A DNA stretch of 64,000 bases from Thalassobius sp. I31.1 (GTDB lineage: Bacteria; Pseudomonadota; Alphaproteobacteria; Rhodobacterales; Rhodobacteraceae), in contig NZ_PWAA01000065.1 in assembly GCF_003031585.1 (NCBI RefSeq), positions 82,202-146,201 of the forward strand. Direction: 5' to 3'. Shown here piece by piece: positions 27,425 through 37,837 of the stretch (positions within the stretch are counted from its first letter, which is position 1; each line of letters starts with the position of its first letter). The notes below the pieces were generated by a model. It was not told where the DNA came from. It saw only the letters and a list, made by a program, of their open reading frames with translations, and did no database searches. The position numbers and the translations under genes were made by a program.

Positions 27425-29143
27425 TTATTCCGGCAGCTCAAAAATCTGCCCCGGATAGATCAGATCAGGATCCCGGATCTGGTCTTTATTGGCTTCAAAC
27501 AGCTGCACATAGAGGAAGCCATCGCCATAGGTTTCTGACGCAATCCCCCAAAGGGTAAAGCCCGGCTGCACCGTCACAATCTGCGGACGCGCAGGGGTGG
27601 GTTCTGCCTGCACCTCTGGCGACGTTGCATCACCCGTGCTTGCCACGGGTTCTGTCACGGCAACTGGGGCTGTCTCTTCTGCCGCTACAGCCGAAGCAAC
27701 AGCAATCACATCATCGCTGGTAATTTCTGTCACGGTTTCTGCCGCACCGTTCTGATCGCTTGTCTCACCCTGGTTCACATGATTGGTCACCACGCTTTCC
27801 GAAGCTTCCACTGCGGCCACGGTCAGTTCACTTTCATCAGCTCCCGCGTCAGCTTCCGGGGCTTCCGGAGCAACGTTACCTTCTGTCACCACGTCTTCCA
27901 CAGCCGGGCTTCCGGCACCAAGCTGCGCCGCCAGAACGGCTTCTACAGCCTCACGCTGGAACGGGATTTGCGCCCGCGAGGTCACGGCACCATCTGCACC
28001 GATCTGATCCGCACGCAAGACATAAAGGCCGCTTTCCACGTCCGGAAGCACGGCTTCCCATGTGAATACATCTGAAATATCTGCCGTGACCAATGCTTCA
28101 TTGTTCACATAAATCCGTACAGTTTCATCCGCCCGGGTGCCCTGCCCGGCAATCAGAACCTCACCGGCGCTGCCATAGGAAATCGTATCGATGCGCACAG
28201 CAGATGGCGCAACAGCCGTGGGCAGAACGCGAATGCCGTCTTCATCTGCAATCACGGTCCGGGCTTCTGCGGTTTCTTCCGTGCCGCTGGCAGCTTCACT
28301 TGTCACGGCGGCGGTGGCTTCAGCGGCCTCATCCGCCTCAGACACGGCTGCTGCCACGGTTTCTTCATCCGCAACCTCTGCCGACGTTTCCTGCGCAACA
28401 GTGCTTTCATCCACAGCTGGTTCTTCAGCTGTCACATCTGCAACCACAACAGGCAAAGCGAAAGGTTCAACAATAACAGATTGTTCTGACAGAACCACCT
28501 GACCGTCTTCTCCGGTCCCGCGTAGTGTCATCACCCGGGGCAGATCTGAGGGTTCAACCATGAACAGCGCCGCAAATTCGCCACCGGCATTCACCGTGGT
28601 TTCAGCAATCACATCCCCTTCAATCAGCACCTCAAGCGTGCCGGCTTCTGCATTCCCGGCGACAAGCGCGTTGCCGTCGGGATCAATACGCACAACATCA
28701 AACACCGGAACAATCGCATTGGTGGTCTCATCCGTGTCAGCGGCCCCGGCGGTTTCAAGGGGGTCTTCACCTTCAGACGTCTCGCTGTCATCCGCGGCAT
28801 TGGCCGTTTCGGTTTCCTCTTCGCCATCCGCGGATGGATCTGCGTCGCTTTCTGACACATCCGTAGCCTCAGCGTCACTGTCAGATGTGCTGTCCGCCTC
28901 AGCAACGTCAGTCGCGGCATCCGTGTCAGAAACAGCATCGGCGTCAACATCCACCACCGCATCGTCCGCCTGAACATCCTCATTCGCCTCTGTGTCAGAG
29001 ACCTGCTGAACAGCTGTATCAGCCTCGGGTGTCGTGGCGTTCTGATACACGCCCCAGCCAAAATATCCCGCCAGTAACAGCACAACCGCCCCTGCCGCAC
29101 CGGCGAATGATCCGCCGCTTCCCTTTGGTGTTTCTTCTGACAT
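27425..29143 (-). CDS. LysM domain protein with long acidic disordered region
   Basis: The 572-residue protein has an N-terminal membrane helix (GAAGAVVLLLAGYFGWGVY), a long low-complexity stretch rich in Asp, Glu, Ala, Thr and Ser, three beta-rich Ig-like segments (for example VVRIDPDGNALVAGNAEAG and IDTISYGSAGEVLIAGQG), and a C-terminal LysM domain (QPGFTLWGIASETYGDGFLY to YPGQIFELPE) that binds peptidoglycan. It is anchored in the inner membrane and reaches the wall. Proteins of this architecture are common in Rhodobacteraceae; precise function is unknown. Confidence 0.88.
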   Translation of the reverse strand: MSEETPKGSGGSFAGAAGAVVLLLAGYFGWGVYQNATTPEADTAVQQVSDTEANEDVQADDAVVDVDADAVSDTDAATDVAEADSTSDSDAEATDVSESDADPSADGEEETETANAADDSETSEGEDPLETAGAADTDETTNAIVPVFDVVRIDPDGNALVAGNAEAGTLEVLIEGDVIAETTVNAGGEFAALFMVEPSDLPRVMTLRGTGEDGQVVLSEQSVIVEPFALPVVVADVTAEEPAVDESTVAQETSAEVADEETVAAAVSEADEAAEATAAVTSEAASGTEETAEARTVIADEDGIRVLPTAVAPSAVRIDTISYGSAGEVLIAGQGTRADETVRIYVNNEALVTADISDVFTWEAVLPDVESGLYVLRADQIGADGAVTSRAQIPFQREAVEAVLAAQLGAGSPAVEDVVTEGNVAPEAPEADAGADESELTVAAVEASESVVTNHVNQGETSDQNGAAETVTEITSDDVIAVASAVAAEETAPVAVTEPVASTGDATSPEVQAEPTPARPQIVTVQPGFTLWGIASETYGDGFLYVQLFEANKDQIRDPDLIYPGQIFELPE

Positions 29144-29461
29144 CGCCTATCCCCGGACTGCCTGTATTTCTGATTAACCGAAGGCAAATCAGATCATCGT
29201 GGTTTTTTCACGGCACCAGCAGAGGGGGCACAAAATCAACACCCACAACCGGGACCTGTGCGACCATAGCAAGGGGTATCGCACCGGTCAAAAGAAGCCT
29301 TGGGTTATTTCGGCTTTTAGTTAATTTTTCTGCGCCACAGGTGTCAGATCGTTGTGACCTCTACGCCATAAACGGACCCAATCCGGAAAACCTGCCCTTT
29401 GCCCGCTTTGCACAAATGGCCACCTTAAAGTACCGTGTAAAAAAAACAGAATGGTTGCCTT
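29144..29461. other. Intergenic region, divergent promoters presumed
   Basis: About 318 bases between the divergent LysM and flavin oxidoreductase genes. No RNA gene, repeat or additional gene recognised. Confidence 0.5.
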
Positions 29462-30661
29462 ATGTCTGACACATCAAACTCACCTCTTGCTACCCCCCTG
29501 ACTTTGCCATGTGGTGTGGTGCTGAAGAACCGGATTGCCAAAGCTGCAATGTCAGACTCTCTTGGTGATGGTGCGGGCAATCCGACCACGGACCAGATCA
29601 GGCTTTACGAACGCTGGGCCAGGGGTGGTCTGGCGTTGTCAATCATCGGAGAGGTCCAGGGTACGCCTCATTTTGCAGAGAAGCCCGGAAATCTCATTTT
29701 GAACGGCCACTCGGATCGGAAACTGCTTGAACGCCTTGCAACAGCAGGCGCAACGGACAAGGCCCAACTGTGGCTTCAGCTTGGGCATGCGGGTGCCATG
29801 GCCGATGCTGGTATCAGCACGCCAAAGGGGCCAAGTGCACTTGACCTGCCCGGCCTGACCTGCGGCGCATTGTCGTTGGATGAGATACAGGCGCTGCCCG
29901 CCGAATTTGCCCATACAGCGCGCCTTGCGAAACAACTTGGGTTCGGGGGCGTGGAACTGCACGCTGCACATGGGTTTCTGCTGAACCAGTTTCTGTCACC
30001 CTTGTTCAACAAACGCACCGATGCCTACGGCGGGTCTTTGCAAAACCGGATGCGGTTGTTGCTGGAAGTCACCGATGCCGTGCGCAGCGCTGTCGGGCCA
30101 GCATATCCTGTTGGCATCAAATTAAATGCGACGGATCAGCTTGAAGGCGGATTTGCCGAAGATGAATCCCTTGACGTCATTGCGGCACTGGACAATGCCG
30201 GCATTGACCTGATCGACATCAGCGGCGGAACCTATTTTCCGGGTGCCGCATCCTCTTCGGATCGATCTGGCTCTGGCCCCTATTTTCTGGAATTCGCGAA
30301 ACGCGCCCGTGCAAAGACCGGCGTTCCATTGATGGTTACGGGTGGTTTCAAAACGCTCGCTCAGGCCGAAAGTGCAATCACGGATGGCACCGCCGATATC
30401 GTCGGGCTGGCGCGTGCCCTGGTTGTTGATCCTGAACTGCCGTCCTTCTGGTTGGCCGGTCAGCGCAGCGAAATTCAGTTTCCACGCTTCCAAAACCCGC
30501 CTGAAGGCGGTGTCACCGCCTGGTACACGATGCAGATCACACAGAATGCAAAAGGTGAGACCACGCTTGCTTCGGATGATTTAGAAGACGCGATTGCCGA
30601 ATATGAACAGCGAGACGATGCGAGACGGCAGATCTGGAACGCACATCTAAGCCGGTCCTGA
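29462..30661 (+). CDS. NADH:flavin oxidoreductase, Old Yellow Enzyme family
   Basis: A 399-residue TIM-barrel FMN enzyme. Visible marks are KNRIAKAAMSD near residue 22, the QLWLQLGHAG segment, the HAAHGFLLNQFLSPLFNKRTDAYGGSLQNRMRLLLEV block with the substrate-binding His-Gly and YGGS/NR signatures, and the FMN phosphate loop with DIVGLARALV near residue 318. It probably reduces an activated alkene or related compound with NAD(P)H; the actual substrate is unknown. It is a single gene that converges on the GST gene. Confidence 0.92.
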   Translation: MSDTSNSPLATPLTLPCGVVLKNRIAKAAMSDSLGDGAGNPTTDQIRLYERWARGGLALSIIGEVQGTPHFAEKPGNLILNGHSDRKLLERLATAGATDKAQLWLQLGHAGAMADAGISTPKGPSALDLPGLTCGALSLDEIQALPAEFAHTARLAKQLGFGGVELHAAHGFLLNQFLSPLFNKRTDAYGGSLQNRMRLLLEVTDAVRSAVGPAYPVGIKLNATDQLEGGFAEDESLDVIAALDNAGIDLIDISGGTYFPGAASSSDRSGSGPYFLEFAKRARAKTGVPLMVTGGFKTLAQAESAITDGTADIVGLARALVVDPELPSFWLAGQRSEIQFPRFQNPPEGGVTAWYTMQITQNAKGETTLASDDLEDAIAEYEQRDDARRQIWNAHLSRS

Positions 30662-30676
30662 CGCGACTGTGGTGCA

Positions 30677-31282
30677 TTAGAAAATTGAATGTTTGCCAAA
30701 GAACATGCGGGCTTGCGATGTCGCGGGCCTGGCTCTGATCTGATCCAGCCAGCGTGTCAGATGTTCTGCCTTTTGCAGCGACAGGCCAAGATGATCGTGG
30801 ATGTGCAGCCAGGGAAACAGTGCAATATCGGCAATGCTACAGGCGTCGCCGCACATGAATTGCCTGTCGCTTAAGTGGGTGTTCAGATGTTCGATGACGC
30901 CATTTGCGATATTGCGGTGCCGTTCCAAAGCCTCGGGGTTTTGGGTCTTTGCAAAGCGTGTCCAGTGTTCCACCTGGCCAAAATGCGGCCCCTGCGTGGA
31001 CGCCTGATAGAAAAGCAAGGCGGTCAGGTCCGGGTCGTCTGTCGTCCCCCAACCTGATGTCCGGACCAGGTTTAGCAGGATTGAATTTGATTCAACCTGG
31101 TGCCGTTGCCCATCAAAAAGCACGGGCACTTTACCCGCCGGGTTTATGGCACGAAATGCGGGGTCATGTTGTTCACCGGCGCGGATATTGATCGGGATGA
31201 ACTCAAATTTCGCATCAACTTCCAGAAGCAACATCAATACCTTAAACGTATTGATCGTGTCGAACCCGTATAGTTTCATCAT
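30677..31282 (-). CDS. Glutathione S-transferase family protein
   Basis: The N-terminal thioredoxin-like domain has the glutathione-contact pattern NPAGKVPVL and ESNSILLNL; a helical C-terminal domain with CGDACSIADIALFPWL follows. Length of 201 residues is normal. It starts five bases from the end of the ABC ATPase gene, as the last gene of the importer operon, which suggests handling of an imported peptide or glutathione compound. Confidence 0.92.
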   Translation of the reverse strand: MMKLYGFDTINTFKVLMLLLEVDAKFEFIPINIRAGEQHDPAFRAINPAGKVPVLFDGQRHQVESNSILLNLVRTSGWGTTDDPDLTALLFYQASTQGPHFGQVEHWTRFAKTQNPEALERHRNIANGVIEHLNTHLSDRQFMCGDACSIADIALFPWLHIHDHLGLSLQKAEHLTRWLDQIRARPATSQARMFFGKHSIF

Positions 31283-31286
31283 CGGA

Positions 31287-32969
31287 TCAGGCCTGCCAGG
31301 ATGTGGGCATAACGGGTGTCAGTTCCAACAGCAATTTCGTGTATGCGGCCGTCGGAGCGGTATAAACTGCATGGGTTTCACCGATCTCTTCGATCTTGCC
31401 ATGCCGCAGAACCGCCGTTTCATCGGCCATCTGGCGCACCACGGCCAGGTTGTGGCTGATGAAAAGGATCGTCAGGCCAAACTTGCTTTGCAAATCTTTC
31501 AGAAGATTCAGAATTTCCGCCTGAATAGAGACATCAAGGGCCGAGGTTGGCTCATCACAAATCAAAAAGCGCGGACGTGCCAACAGGGCGCGCGCCACGG
31601 CGATGCGTTGCCGCTGACCACCAGAGAACTGATGCGGATATTTGGTGATCGCATCCGGTAGCATCCCAACCAGCGCCAGCATTGATCGTGCCAGATTTTC
31701 GCGTTCCGCTGCGTCTTTGACAAAGCCGTAGAACCGCAGTGGTTCTGCCAAAATATCACCGATCCTGTGGCGGGAATTCAGGCTGGAATATGGGTCCTGG
31801 AACACCATCTGAACCAGTTGGCGCGACGGGTGGTGACGGCTGCGGGGTTTGCCAAAAGGCAGTGCAGTGTCCCCCAGCGTCATTGTGCCCGCATTCGGCG
31901 TGACCAACCCGGTAATCGCCTTGGCCAGCGTGGATTTCCCGGAACCACTTTCCCCAACCAGCCCCATAATAGAGCCAGGCTTGATATTCAGCGTCACATC
32001 ATCCAGCGCAACATAATGCGGCGGTTTGTGAAACAGCGATGTGCGCGGCCCGGCGAAACGCACGGTCAGGTTCTGCAGGGACAGTCCTGTCAGGTCGTGC
32101 TGTTGCCCCTCAAGCAGCCAGTTTTCCGCAAAATCGCCATCGTCACGGCTGGTTTCATCCGCTTCGGGCACCTGAAAACGATCAATCTTGCGATCCAGCG
32201 GCGGAACCGCATCCATAAGGGCCTGGGTATAGGGATGCTTAGGCGTGCCCAGAACCTGTGCAGTGACGCCGGTTTCCATCACGCGCCCTTTGCGCATGAC
32301 GGTGACACGATCCGCGACCTGGGCAATCACACCGATATCATGGGTGATCAGCATGAACGCGATCTGGCGTTCTTTCGCCAGGCGTTGAATAAGATCAAGA
32401 ACCTGCGATTGCACCGCCACATCAAGCGCCGTTGTCGGTTCATCCGCGATGATCAGTTCGGGATCTGTACTGACGGCAAGCGCAATCACCACCCGTTGAC
32501 GCATTCCGCCAGAAAACTGATGTGGATAGGCTTTGATCCGCTGGGCCGCATTTTTGATCCCGATTTCTTCCAGCAGATCCACCGCGCGCTTGCGGGCCGC
32601 AGCTGTGCTGACATCGGAATGGGCCTGAATGGTTTCGATCAGCTGATCCTCAATGGTCATCAATGGATTCAGGCTGGTTTGCGGATCCTGAAAGATCATC
32701 GAAATGCGATCACCGCGCATGACATGGGCCTGATCAGGGGTAAGCGTGCGCAAATCCGTATCGCCCAGTGTCAGGGTGCCGTTCGCCACATAGCCCGGGG
32801 ATTGCAGCAGGCCGATGACCGCCGCACCAACGGTGGATTTGCCCGCGCCGCTTTCGCCCACAAGCCCGTGGATTTCGCCGGGCTTAATCATCATATCCAC
32901 GTCTTCAATGGCGGTGATATCGCCAAAACGGGACGGGAATTTAACGGAAAGATCTTTGATCGTCAGCAT
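31287..32969 (-). CDS. Peptide/glutathione ABC importer, double ATPase subunit
   Basis: Two ATPase domains are fused in one 560-residue chain. The first has GESGAGKST and FSGGMRQRVVIALA; the second, from about residue 300, has GESGSGKST and FSGGQRQRIAVARALLARPRFLICDEPTSALD. Fused ATPases occur in GsiA/YejF-type importers for glutathione and peptides, where they replace separate DppD and DppF. Gene order here is binding protein, permease, permease, ATPase, GST. Its start codon directly abuts the stop of the preceding permease gene. Confidence 0.93.
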   Translation of the reverse strand: MLTIKDLSVKFPSRFGDITAIEDVDMMIKPGEIHGLVGESGAGKSTVGAAVIGLLQSPGYVANGTLTLGDTDLRTLTPDQAHVMRGDRISMIFQDPQTSLNPLMTIEDQLIETIQAHSDVSTAAARKRAVDLLEEIGIKNAAQRIKAYPHQFSGGMRQRVVIALAVSTDPELIIADEPTTALDVAVQSQVLDLIQRLAKERQIAFMLITHDIGVIAQVADRVTVMRKGRVMETGVTAQVLGTPKHPYTQALMDAVPPLDRKIDRFQVPEADETSRDDGDFAENWLLEGQQHDLTGLSLQNLTVRFAGPRTSLFHKPPHYVALDDVTLNIKPGSIMGLVGESGSGKSTLAKAITGLVTPNAGTMTLGDTALPFGKPRSRHHPSRQLVQMVFQDPYSSLNSRHRIGDILAEPLRFYGFVKDAAERENLARSMLALVGMLPDAITKYPHQFSGGQRQRIAVARALLARPRFLICDEPTSALDVSIQAEILNLLKDLQSKFGLTILFISHNLAVVRQMADETAVLRHGKIEEIGETHAVYTAPTAAYTKLLLELTPVMPTSWQA

Positions 32970-33875
32970 TTAGCGCAACCTCGGGTTAAAGACATCACGC
33001 AGGAAGTCGCCAAGAATATTGATCGACACGACCAGGATCACAAGAAACACGGTCGGAATCCACAGGATCCACCATTCGCCGGACAACAGGAACTGCATCC
33101 CAATCCGGATCAATGTGCCAAGGCTGGGGCTGTCGGCCGGCAGGCCAATGCCAAGGAAGGACAGGGTTGCCTCCAGCAGAATGGCCGAGGCAAGGTCAAC
33201 CGTCATAATCACCAGAAGCGGCCCCAGAATATTGGGTAAGATATGCACAAACATCACGCGCAACGGATGTTGCCCCATCATGATCGCGGCCTGCACGTAT
33301 TCTTTGTTCATCTGCACAAAGGTAGACGCCCGCGCCGTGCGGGCAAAGTTCACCCAAAGCGACAGCGCAATGGCCAGTGTCAGCACCGCAACACGCAGGT
33401 CCTGTTGAATGGCGGCGGGCAGAATGCCGCGTGCGATACCGTCAATCAGCAAAGCGGTCAGGATCGCAGGCAAGGCCAGCTGCACATCGGCAATGCGCAT
33501 GACGATGGCATCAAAACGCCCGCCATAATATCCGGCAGCAAGGCCCAGCCCCACACCCAGAACGGCAGCAATGGTGAGGGCAGACAAGCCGATGACCAGC
33601 GACAGGCGCGCGCCATACAGGATCGACGAAATCATGTCACGGCCCTGATCATCCGTGCCCAACAGGTATTTGGGATTGCTGCCGTCTTCCCATGCGGGGG
33701 GAAGCAACCCGTCAAACAGGCTGAAGGAGGCCAGATCATAGGGGTCCACCAGCGCGATCCAGGGTGCAAATACAGCGCCCAGCAAGATCAGCGCCGCAAG
33801 AAGCGCCGCGATCATCGCCGCAGGGGAATGCACAAACAGCCAAAGGCCTTCGTATTTTTTCAGGAAAGCGATCAT
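32970..33875 (-). CDS. Peptide/glutathione ABC importer permease (DppC/GsiD type)
   Basis: An inner-membrane permease of 301 residues with six helices and the EAA loop (VQAAIMMGQHPLRVMFVHILPNILGPLLVIM) that contacts the ATPase. It overlaps the preceding permease gene by four bases. Confidence 0.93.
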   Translation of the reverse strand: MIAFLKKYEGLWLFVHSPAAMIAALLAALILLGAVFAPWIALVDPYDLASFSLFDGLLPPAWEDGSNPKYLLGTDDQGRDMISSILYGARLSLVIGLSALTIAAVLGVGLGLAAGYYGGRFDAIVMRIADVQLALPAILTALLIDGIARGILPAAIQQDLRVAVLTLAIALSLWVNFARTARASTFVQMNKEYVQAAIMMGQHPLRVMFVHILPNILGPLLVIMTVDLASAILLEATLSFLGIGLPADSPSLGTLIRIGMQFLLSGEWWILWIPTVFLVILVVSINILGDFLRDVFNPRLR

Positions 33876-34846
33876 GACACATCCTTTATGCGCAGACGCG
33901 GATCAATGGCGACATAGAGCAGATCAACGATAAGGTTCACCAGAACAAAAAAGAACGCGATCACAACAAGATACACCCCCATCACAGGGATATCGACAAA
34001 GCGGATCGATTCAAGAAACAACAGGCCCATACCGGGCCACTGGAACACGCTTTCGGTGACGATGGAAAAGGCGATCACGCCGCCAAACTGCAACCCGATG
34101 ATGGTGATCACCGGCACCATCGTATTTGCAAGCGCGTGTTTATAATGCAGGCGTCGCATGGGCACACCGCGGGCCATGGCAAAGCGGATATAATCGGTGC
34201 GCATGACTTCCATCATTTCCGCACGCACCAGCCGCATGGTCAGGGTCAGCTGATAAACGCCCAGGGTGATTGCGGGCAGCAGCAACGCCCGCCAGCCATC
34301 AATCGTAAACAGAGAGCTTTCCCAACCGCCGATCTGAACCGTGCCACCCCGGCCAAAGGTCGGAAGCCAGCCCAGTTGCACGCCAAAGATAAAGATCAGC
34401 ATAATACCAATCACAAACGTCGGGATTGAGACACCCACAAGCGTGGTCATCAAAATGGCCTGGGTCAGCACACCACGCGGTTTCAGCGCAGTATAAACCC
34501 CGGCGGGCACCCCAACGAGAAGCGATATAATCAACGCCACCACGCCCAATTCCAGGGTTGCAGGAATTCGGCTGGTGATCATGTCCGCCACGGGTTGGCG
34601 GGTGCGATAGGAAAAGCCAAAATCACCCTTCAGCATATCGCCGGTGAAACGAGCGAACTGATAGACAAAAGGATCATTTAACCCCAGTTCTTCACGCAGG
34701 CGTTCCTGATCCGCGACAGAGGTTTCCACCCCTGTCATCTGGGTGATCGGATCGCCGACAAACCGGAACAGCGAAAAGGCCAGAAAGGCGACGGCCAACA
34801 TCACGAATACGGACTGAAACATCCGTTTCAGGATAAAATATACCAT
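33872..34846 (-). CDS. Peptide/glutathione ABC importer permease (DppB/GsiC type)
   Basis: A 324-residue permease with the N-terminal helix and FRFVGDPI signature of the DppB group, and the EAA loop near RFAMARGVPMRRLHYKHALANTMVPVITIIGLQFG. It is encoded 24 bases after the binding protein gene. Confidence 0.93.
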   Translation of the reverse strand: MVYFILKRMFQSVFVMLAVAFLAFSLFRFVGDPITQMTGVETSVADQERLREELGLNDPFVYQFARFTGDMLKGDFGFSYRTRQPVADMITSRIPATLELGVVALIISLLVGVPAGVYTALKPRGVLTQAILMTTLVGVSIPTFVIGIMLIFIFGVQLGWLPTFGRGGTVQIGGWESSLFTIDGWRALLLPAITLGVYQLTLTMRLVRAEMMEVMRTDYIRFAMARGVPMRRLHYKHALANTMVPVITIIGLQFGGVIAFSIVTESVFQWPGMGLLFLESIRFVDIPVMGVYLVVIAFFFVLVNLIVDLLYVAIDPRLRIKDVS

Positions 34847-34870
34847 CGCCTTTTTGCCCCTATGCCCGGA

Positions 34871-36442
34871 TCAGTTCACTGAAACCCAACGCAACATGAA
34901 GAAGTTATCCGCACGTTGTGTCAGTTCAATGTTGTCTTTGGCCGCCCAGATCAGGGGCTGTGTGTAAAGCGGGATATACGCGACTTCGTCCTGCGTAACA
35001 GTCACCACTTCGTCGATCATGGCCTGACGTGCTGCGGGATCGATTTCCTGCTGAATAAGCGGCAGCAATTCATCGACACGTGCATTGGAATAGTTACCAA
35101 AGTTCCAGGAGCCCAGTTTACGTTCATCATCCTGGCTGTGCATCAGGAAGCGAATTGGGTGTTCCATGTCAAAGGTGCCCGGGGACCAGCCCAGCAGATA
35201 CATGTCAAAGTCATCTTCACGCAGCTGTGGCCAGTAATCGCGTACCGGACCTGTGCTGAGTTCAGCGTTCAGGCCGACGGCTGCAAACATCGACGCCGCC
35301 GCGCGACACAGGGCTTCGTCGTTGATGTAGCGATCATTCGGGCATTTCAGACCGAATGAGAACCCATCCGGGTAGCCTGCTTCTGCCAGCAGTTCTTTTG
35401 CGCGGTCCTGATCAAAGGCCGGGCGATCCTGGTTTGCGTCTGAATACCCGGAAATACCTGCAGGAACCAACTGGCTTGCCGGATCAATCTTACCCCGGAA
35501 CAAGACGCGGTTGATGGACGCCAGATCCAGCGCATGGGCCGCTGCCAGGCGCACGCGCGGGTCCGTGAACGGGTTCGCGTCCGTGACGTCTGATGAATAC
35601 AGCAGTGCTTCATGTTCATGGCCAAAACCAAACATGATCACGCGGGTTTCTTCGCCTTCCAACACTTTGAAACCATCACGGCCTTCAACCTGTGCAACGT
35701 CTTGCAGCGGGATCGGCTGAATGAAGTCGATCTCACCAGACAGAAGGGCCGCAAGGCCGGTGGCGGAATTGCCGATGGGGGTGAAGACGGCTTCGGTGAC
35801 GTTGTGATTTACCTCATCCCACCAGTTTGCATTCGGGGCAAGCGTGGTGCGCACGCCCGGGTCGCGACTGGCCAGCGTGAACGGGCCTGTGCCGTTGACG
35901 TTCATGGTCGCGAAGTTTTCCGCATCCCGTGCCGGCAGGGCCGCATCATTGGCCGTCGCCCAATCCTTATCAAGGATCATGAAGTTTGCGATTGAATCAG
36001 GAAACAACGGGTTGGGCGCGGTGTTGACGAAATCGATTGTGTGATCATCCACAACGCGCACGTCTGAAACCGGTGCAAACCAGGACCGTACGTCAGCCGC
36101 TTCGTCAGAGGCACGCTGGTAAGAAAACAGCACATCTTCTGCGGTAAACGCGGACCCATCCTGGAAGGTCACATCTTTGCGCAGATGAAAACGCCAGCCA
36201 TTTTCATCTGTCAGGGGTTCCCAGGATGTGGCCAGAGATGGTTCAATCGACATGTCCTGCCCACGACGCACAAGGCCCTCATAGATGTTGTTGAGGAAAG
36301 ACAGCACAGGCGCCGAATTGACGGCATGCGGATCCATTGTTTGCGGGTCGGTGGTCGACGCCCAGCGAAAAGTCTCAGCTGAAGCGCCCATCGCTGACAT
36401 GATCAACGTGCCTCCGAGGACGGCCGATTGTAATGTTTTCAT
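34871..36442 (-). CDS. Periplasmic peptide/glutathione-binding protein (SBP family 5)
   Basis: A Sec signal (MKTLQSAVLGGTLIMSAMGASAE) is followed by a family 5 solute-binding fold: TDPQTMDPHAVNSAP, YEGLVRRGQDMSIEPSLATSWEP and the NGTGPFTLASRDPG stretch. First gene of the importer operon. The ligand may be peptides or glutathione; the GST at the operon end favours the latter, as inference. Confidence 0.92.
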   Translation of the reverse strand: MKTLQSAVLGGTLIMSAMGASAETFRWASTTDPQTMDPHAVNSAPVLSFLNNIYEGLVRRGQDMSIEPSLATSWEPLTDENGWRFHLRKDVTFQDGSAFTAEDVLFSYQRASDEAADVRSWFAPVSDVRVVDDHTIDFVNTAPNPLFPDSIANFMILDKDWATANDAALPARDAENFATMNVNGTGPFTLASRDPGVRTTLAPNANWWDEVNHNVTEAVFTPIGNSATGLAALLSGEIDFIQPIPLQDVAQVEGRDGFKVLEGEETRVIMFGFGHEHEALLYSSDVTDANPFTDPRVRLAAAHALDLASINRVLFRGKIDPASQLVPAGISGYSDANQDRPAFDQDRAKELLAEAGYPDGFSFGLKCPNDRYINDEALCRAAASMFAAVGLNAELSTGPVRDYWPQLREDDFDMYLLGWSPGTFDMEHPIRFLMHSQDDERKLGSWNFGNYSNARVDELLPLIQQEIDPAARQAMIDEVVTVTQDEVAYIPLYTQPLIWAAKDNIELTQRADNFFMLRWVSVN

Positions 36443-36593
36443 TTTTCTCTCCGTTGATTTCAGGCAGCAATTTATCTGAGACAGTTAATCATCTTCGCTT
36501 AATCCCGACAACTCCGGAAAGTTGCCCCGATCATGCCTGGCGCATTTGCCAGTTCACATAATCGTGAAGATGAACCAAACCCGCCTGATCACG

Positions 36594-37513
36594 TCAGAGG
36601 CCAGGGCGTTCGGCCTGCAGCTTTGGTTTACGCAGCAGAGTTTCCCAGGAATACAGCCCCAGCGCCGTCCAGATCAGGGCGAAAGCGATCATATGCCAGA
36701 GGGTGAAGACCTCCTGAAAGACAAAAACAGCGATGGCGCCCTGCAGGGTCGGGTTGAGATATTGCACAAGCCCGACCACAGACAGTGGCGCGCGGCGCGA
36801 GGCATAGGAAAACAGGATCAGTGGCACGGCGGTGACTGCGCCGGAAAGGATCAGCAGCACAGTATCAAAACTGTTCTGGCCGAAAATTCCAAGTTACGTC
36901 CGACAAGCCCCTGCCAGCCCAGCCAATGCACGCCGTACAGCCAGATCATTGCCAGAGGCAGCAACAGCGTGACTTCGGCAGCGACAGATATGACCGGTCC
37001 GGCGTCCAGACGTTTCTTCAGCACACCGTAAAAGCCAGTTGTGATCGCCAGCGCGAGCGAGACCAGCGGAACAACCTGCAGACCAATGGTCAGCGTGATC
37101 ACGGCCATGGCGGCCAGAGCGACGCAGAACCACTGCACCGGAGATAGCTTTTCGTGGAAAATTATGGCGCCCAACAAAACCGCAACCAGCGGGAAGATGT
37201 AATACCCCAGCGAGCTTTCGACCGCACGGCCGACCTGGATAGACCAGATGAACAGGCCCCAGTTGGTGGAAATCAGGATCGCGGCCATCAGAATGACCCA
37301 GATCACCCGCGCATTGGTGAACAGTTGCAGGAACTCCCCCACCCGCTTCTGCAACATCATCAGGCCGATAAACAGCACGAATGACCAGAGCGTGCGATGC
37401 GACAGGACTTCCAGCGGTGGCACATGGGCAAATGCTTTGTAAAACAGCGGCGACAGGCCCCAGATCACACAGGCCAGCACCATGGCGGCCACGCCTTTAA
37501 CTGTTTCGCTCAT
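36594..37513 (-). pseudogene. rarD: RarD/EamA family transporter, frameshifted
   Basis: Two overlapping frames together make one normal-length (about 306 residues) RarD-type drug/metabolite transporter with ten helices. The 5' part runs from the ATG at 37513 (AAGGA upstream) to the end of GWQGLVGRNL; the 3' part resumes with VLLILSGAVTAVPLILFSYASRRAPLSVVG. Adding one base in TTGGAA, at plus-strand 36887-36890, restores RNLGIFGQNSFDTVLLILSG. Either a real single-base deletion inactivates the gene or it is a sequencing error in a short G run. Confidence 0.85.
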
Positions 37514-37837
37514 GTGGTGATCCTTTTCGCCCGCAGGCCAGGGTTTCACAGCCCCTGAGGATTGTAAATCCCGTATGCGTACGGTGGGATCACCAGGTTT
37601 TCACGGTTTGCCCGCATTCTGCACCAGATCGCGATCTTCCGGGCTGACACCCCGGGCACATATGTCGGATGACAGATCCCTGCGGGGATCGGAAACACCG
37701 GTATTTCCCTGCGCTGTGACAGGCGCAGTCACAGAGTGCATCCGCAAAGGGCGGCCGCCACTTTAATATGACGACAAACAGGATCATACGGATTTCACCG
37801 CGCAGACAAGGATCTGGCGCGGCAAAACCCGTGCGAT
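37514..37837. other. Intergenic region without a gene
   Basis: About 320 bases upstream of rarD. Only a short hairpin GATCCC-TGCG-GGGATC (37675-37690) stands out; no supported gene or RNA. Confidence 0.45.

Noticed and set aside
31767..33239. Plus-strand open frame of 490 codons
   Set aside because: Antisense to the importer ATPase and permease genes, no family resemblance.
37675..37690. GATCCC-TGCG-GGGATC hairpin as a terminator of the siderophore-interacting gene
   Set aside because: Wrong side for strand and no T-run; the gene ends at 37838 on the minus strand and the stem is short.
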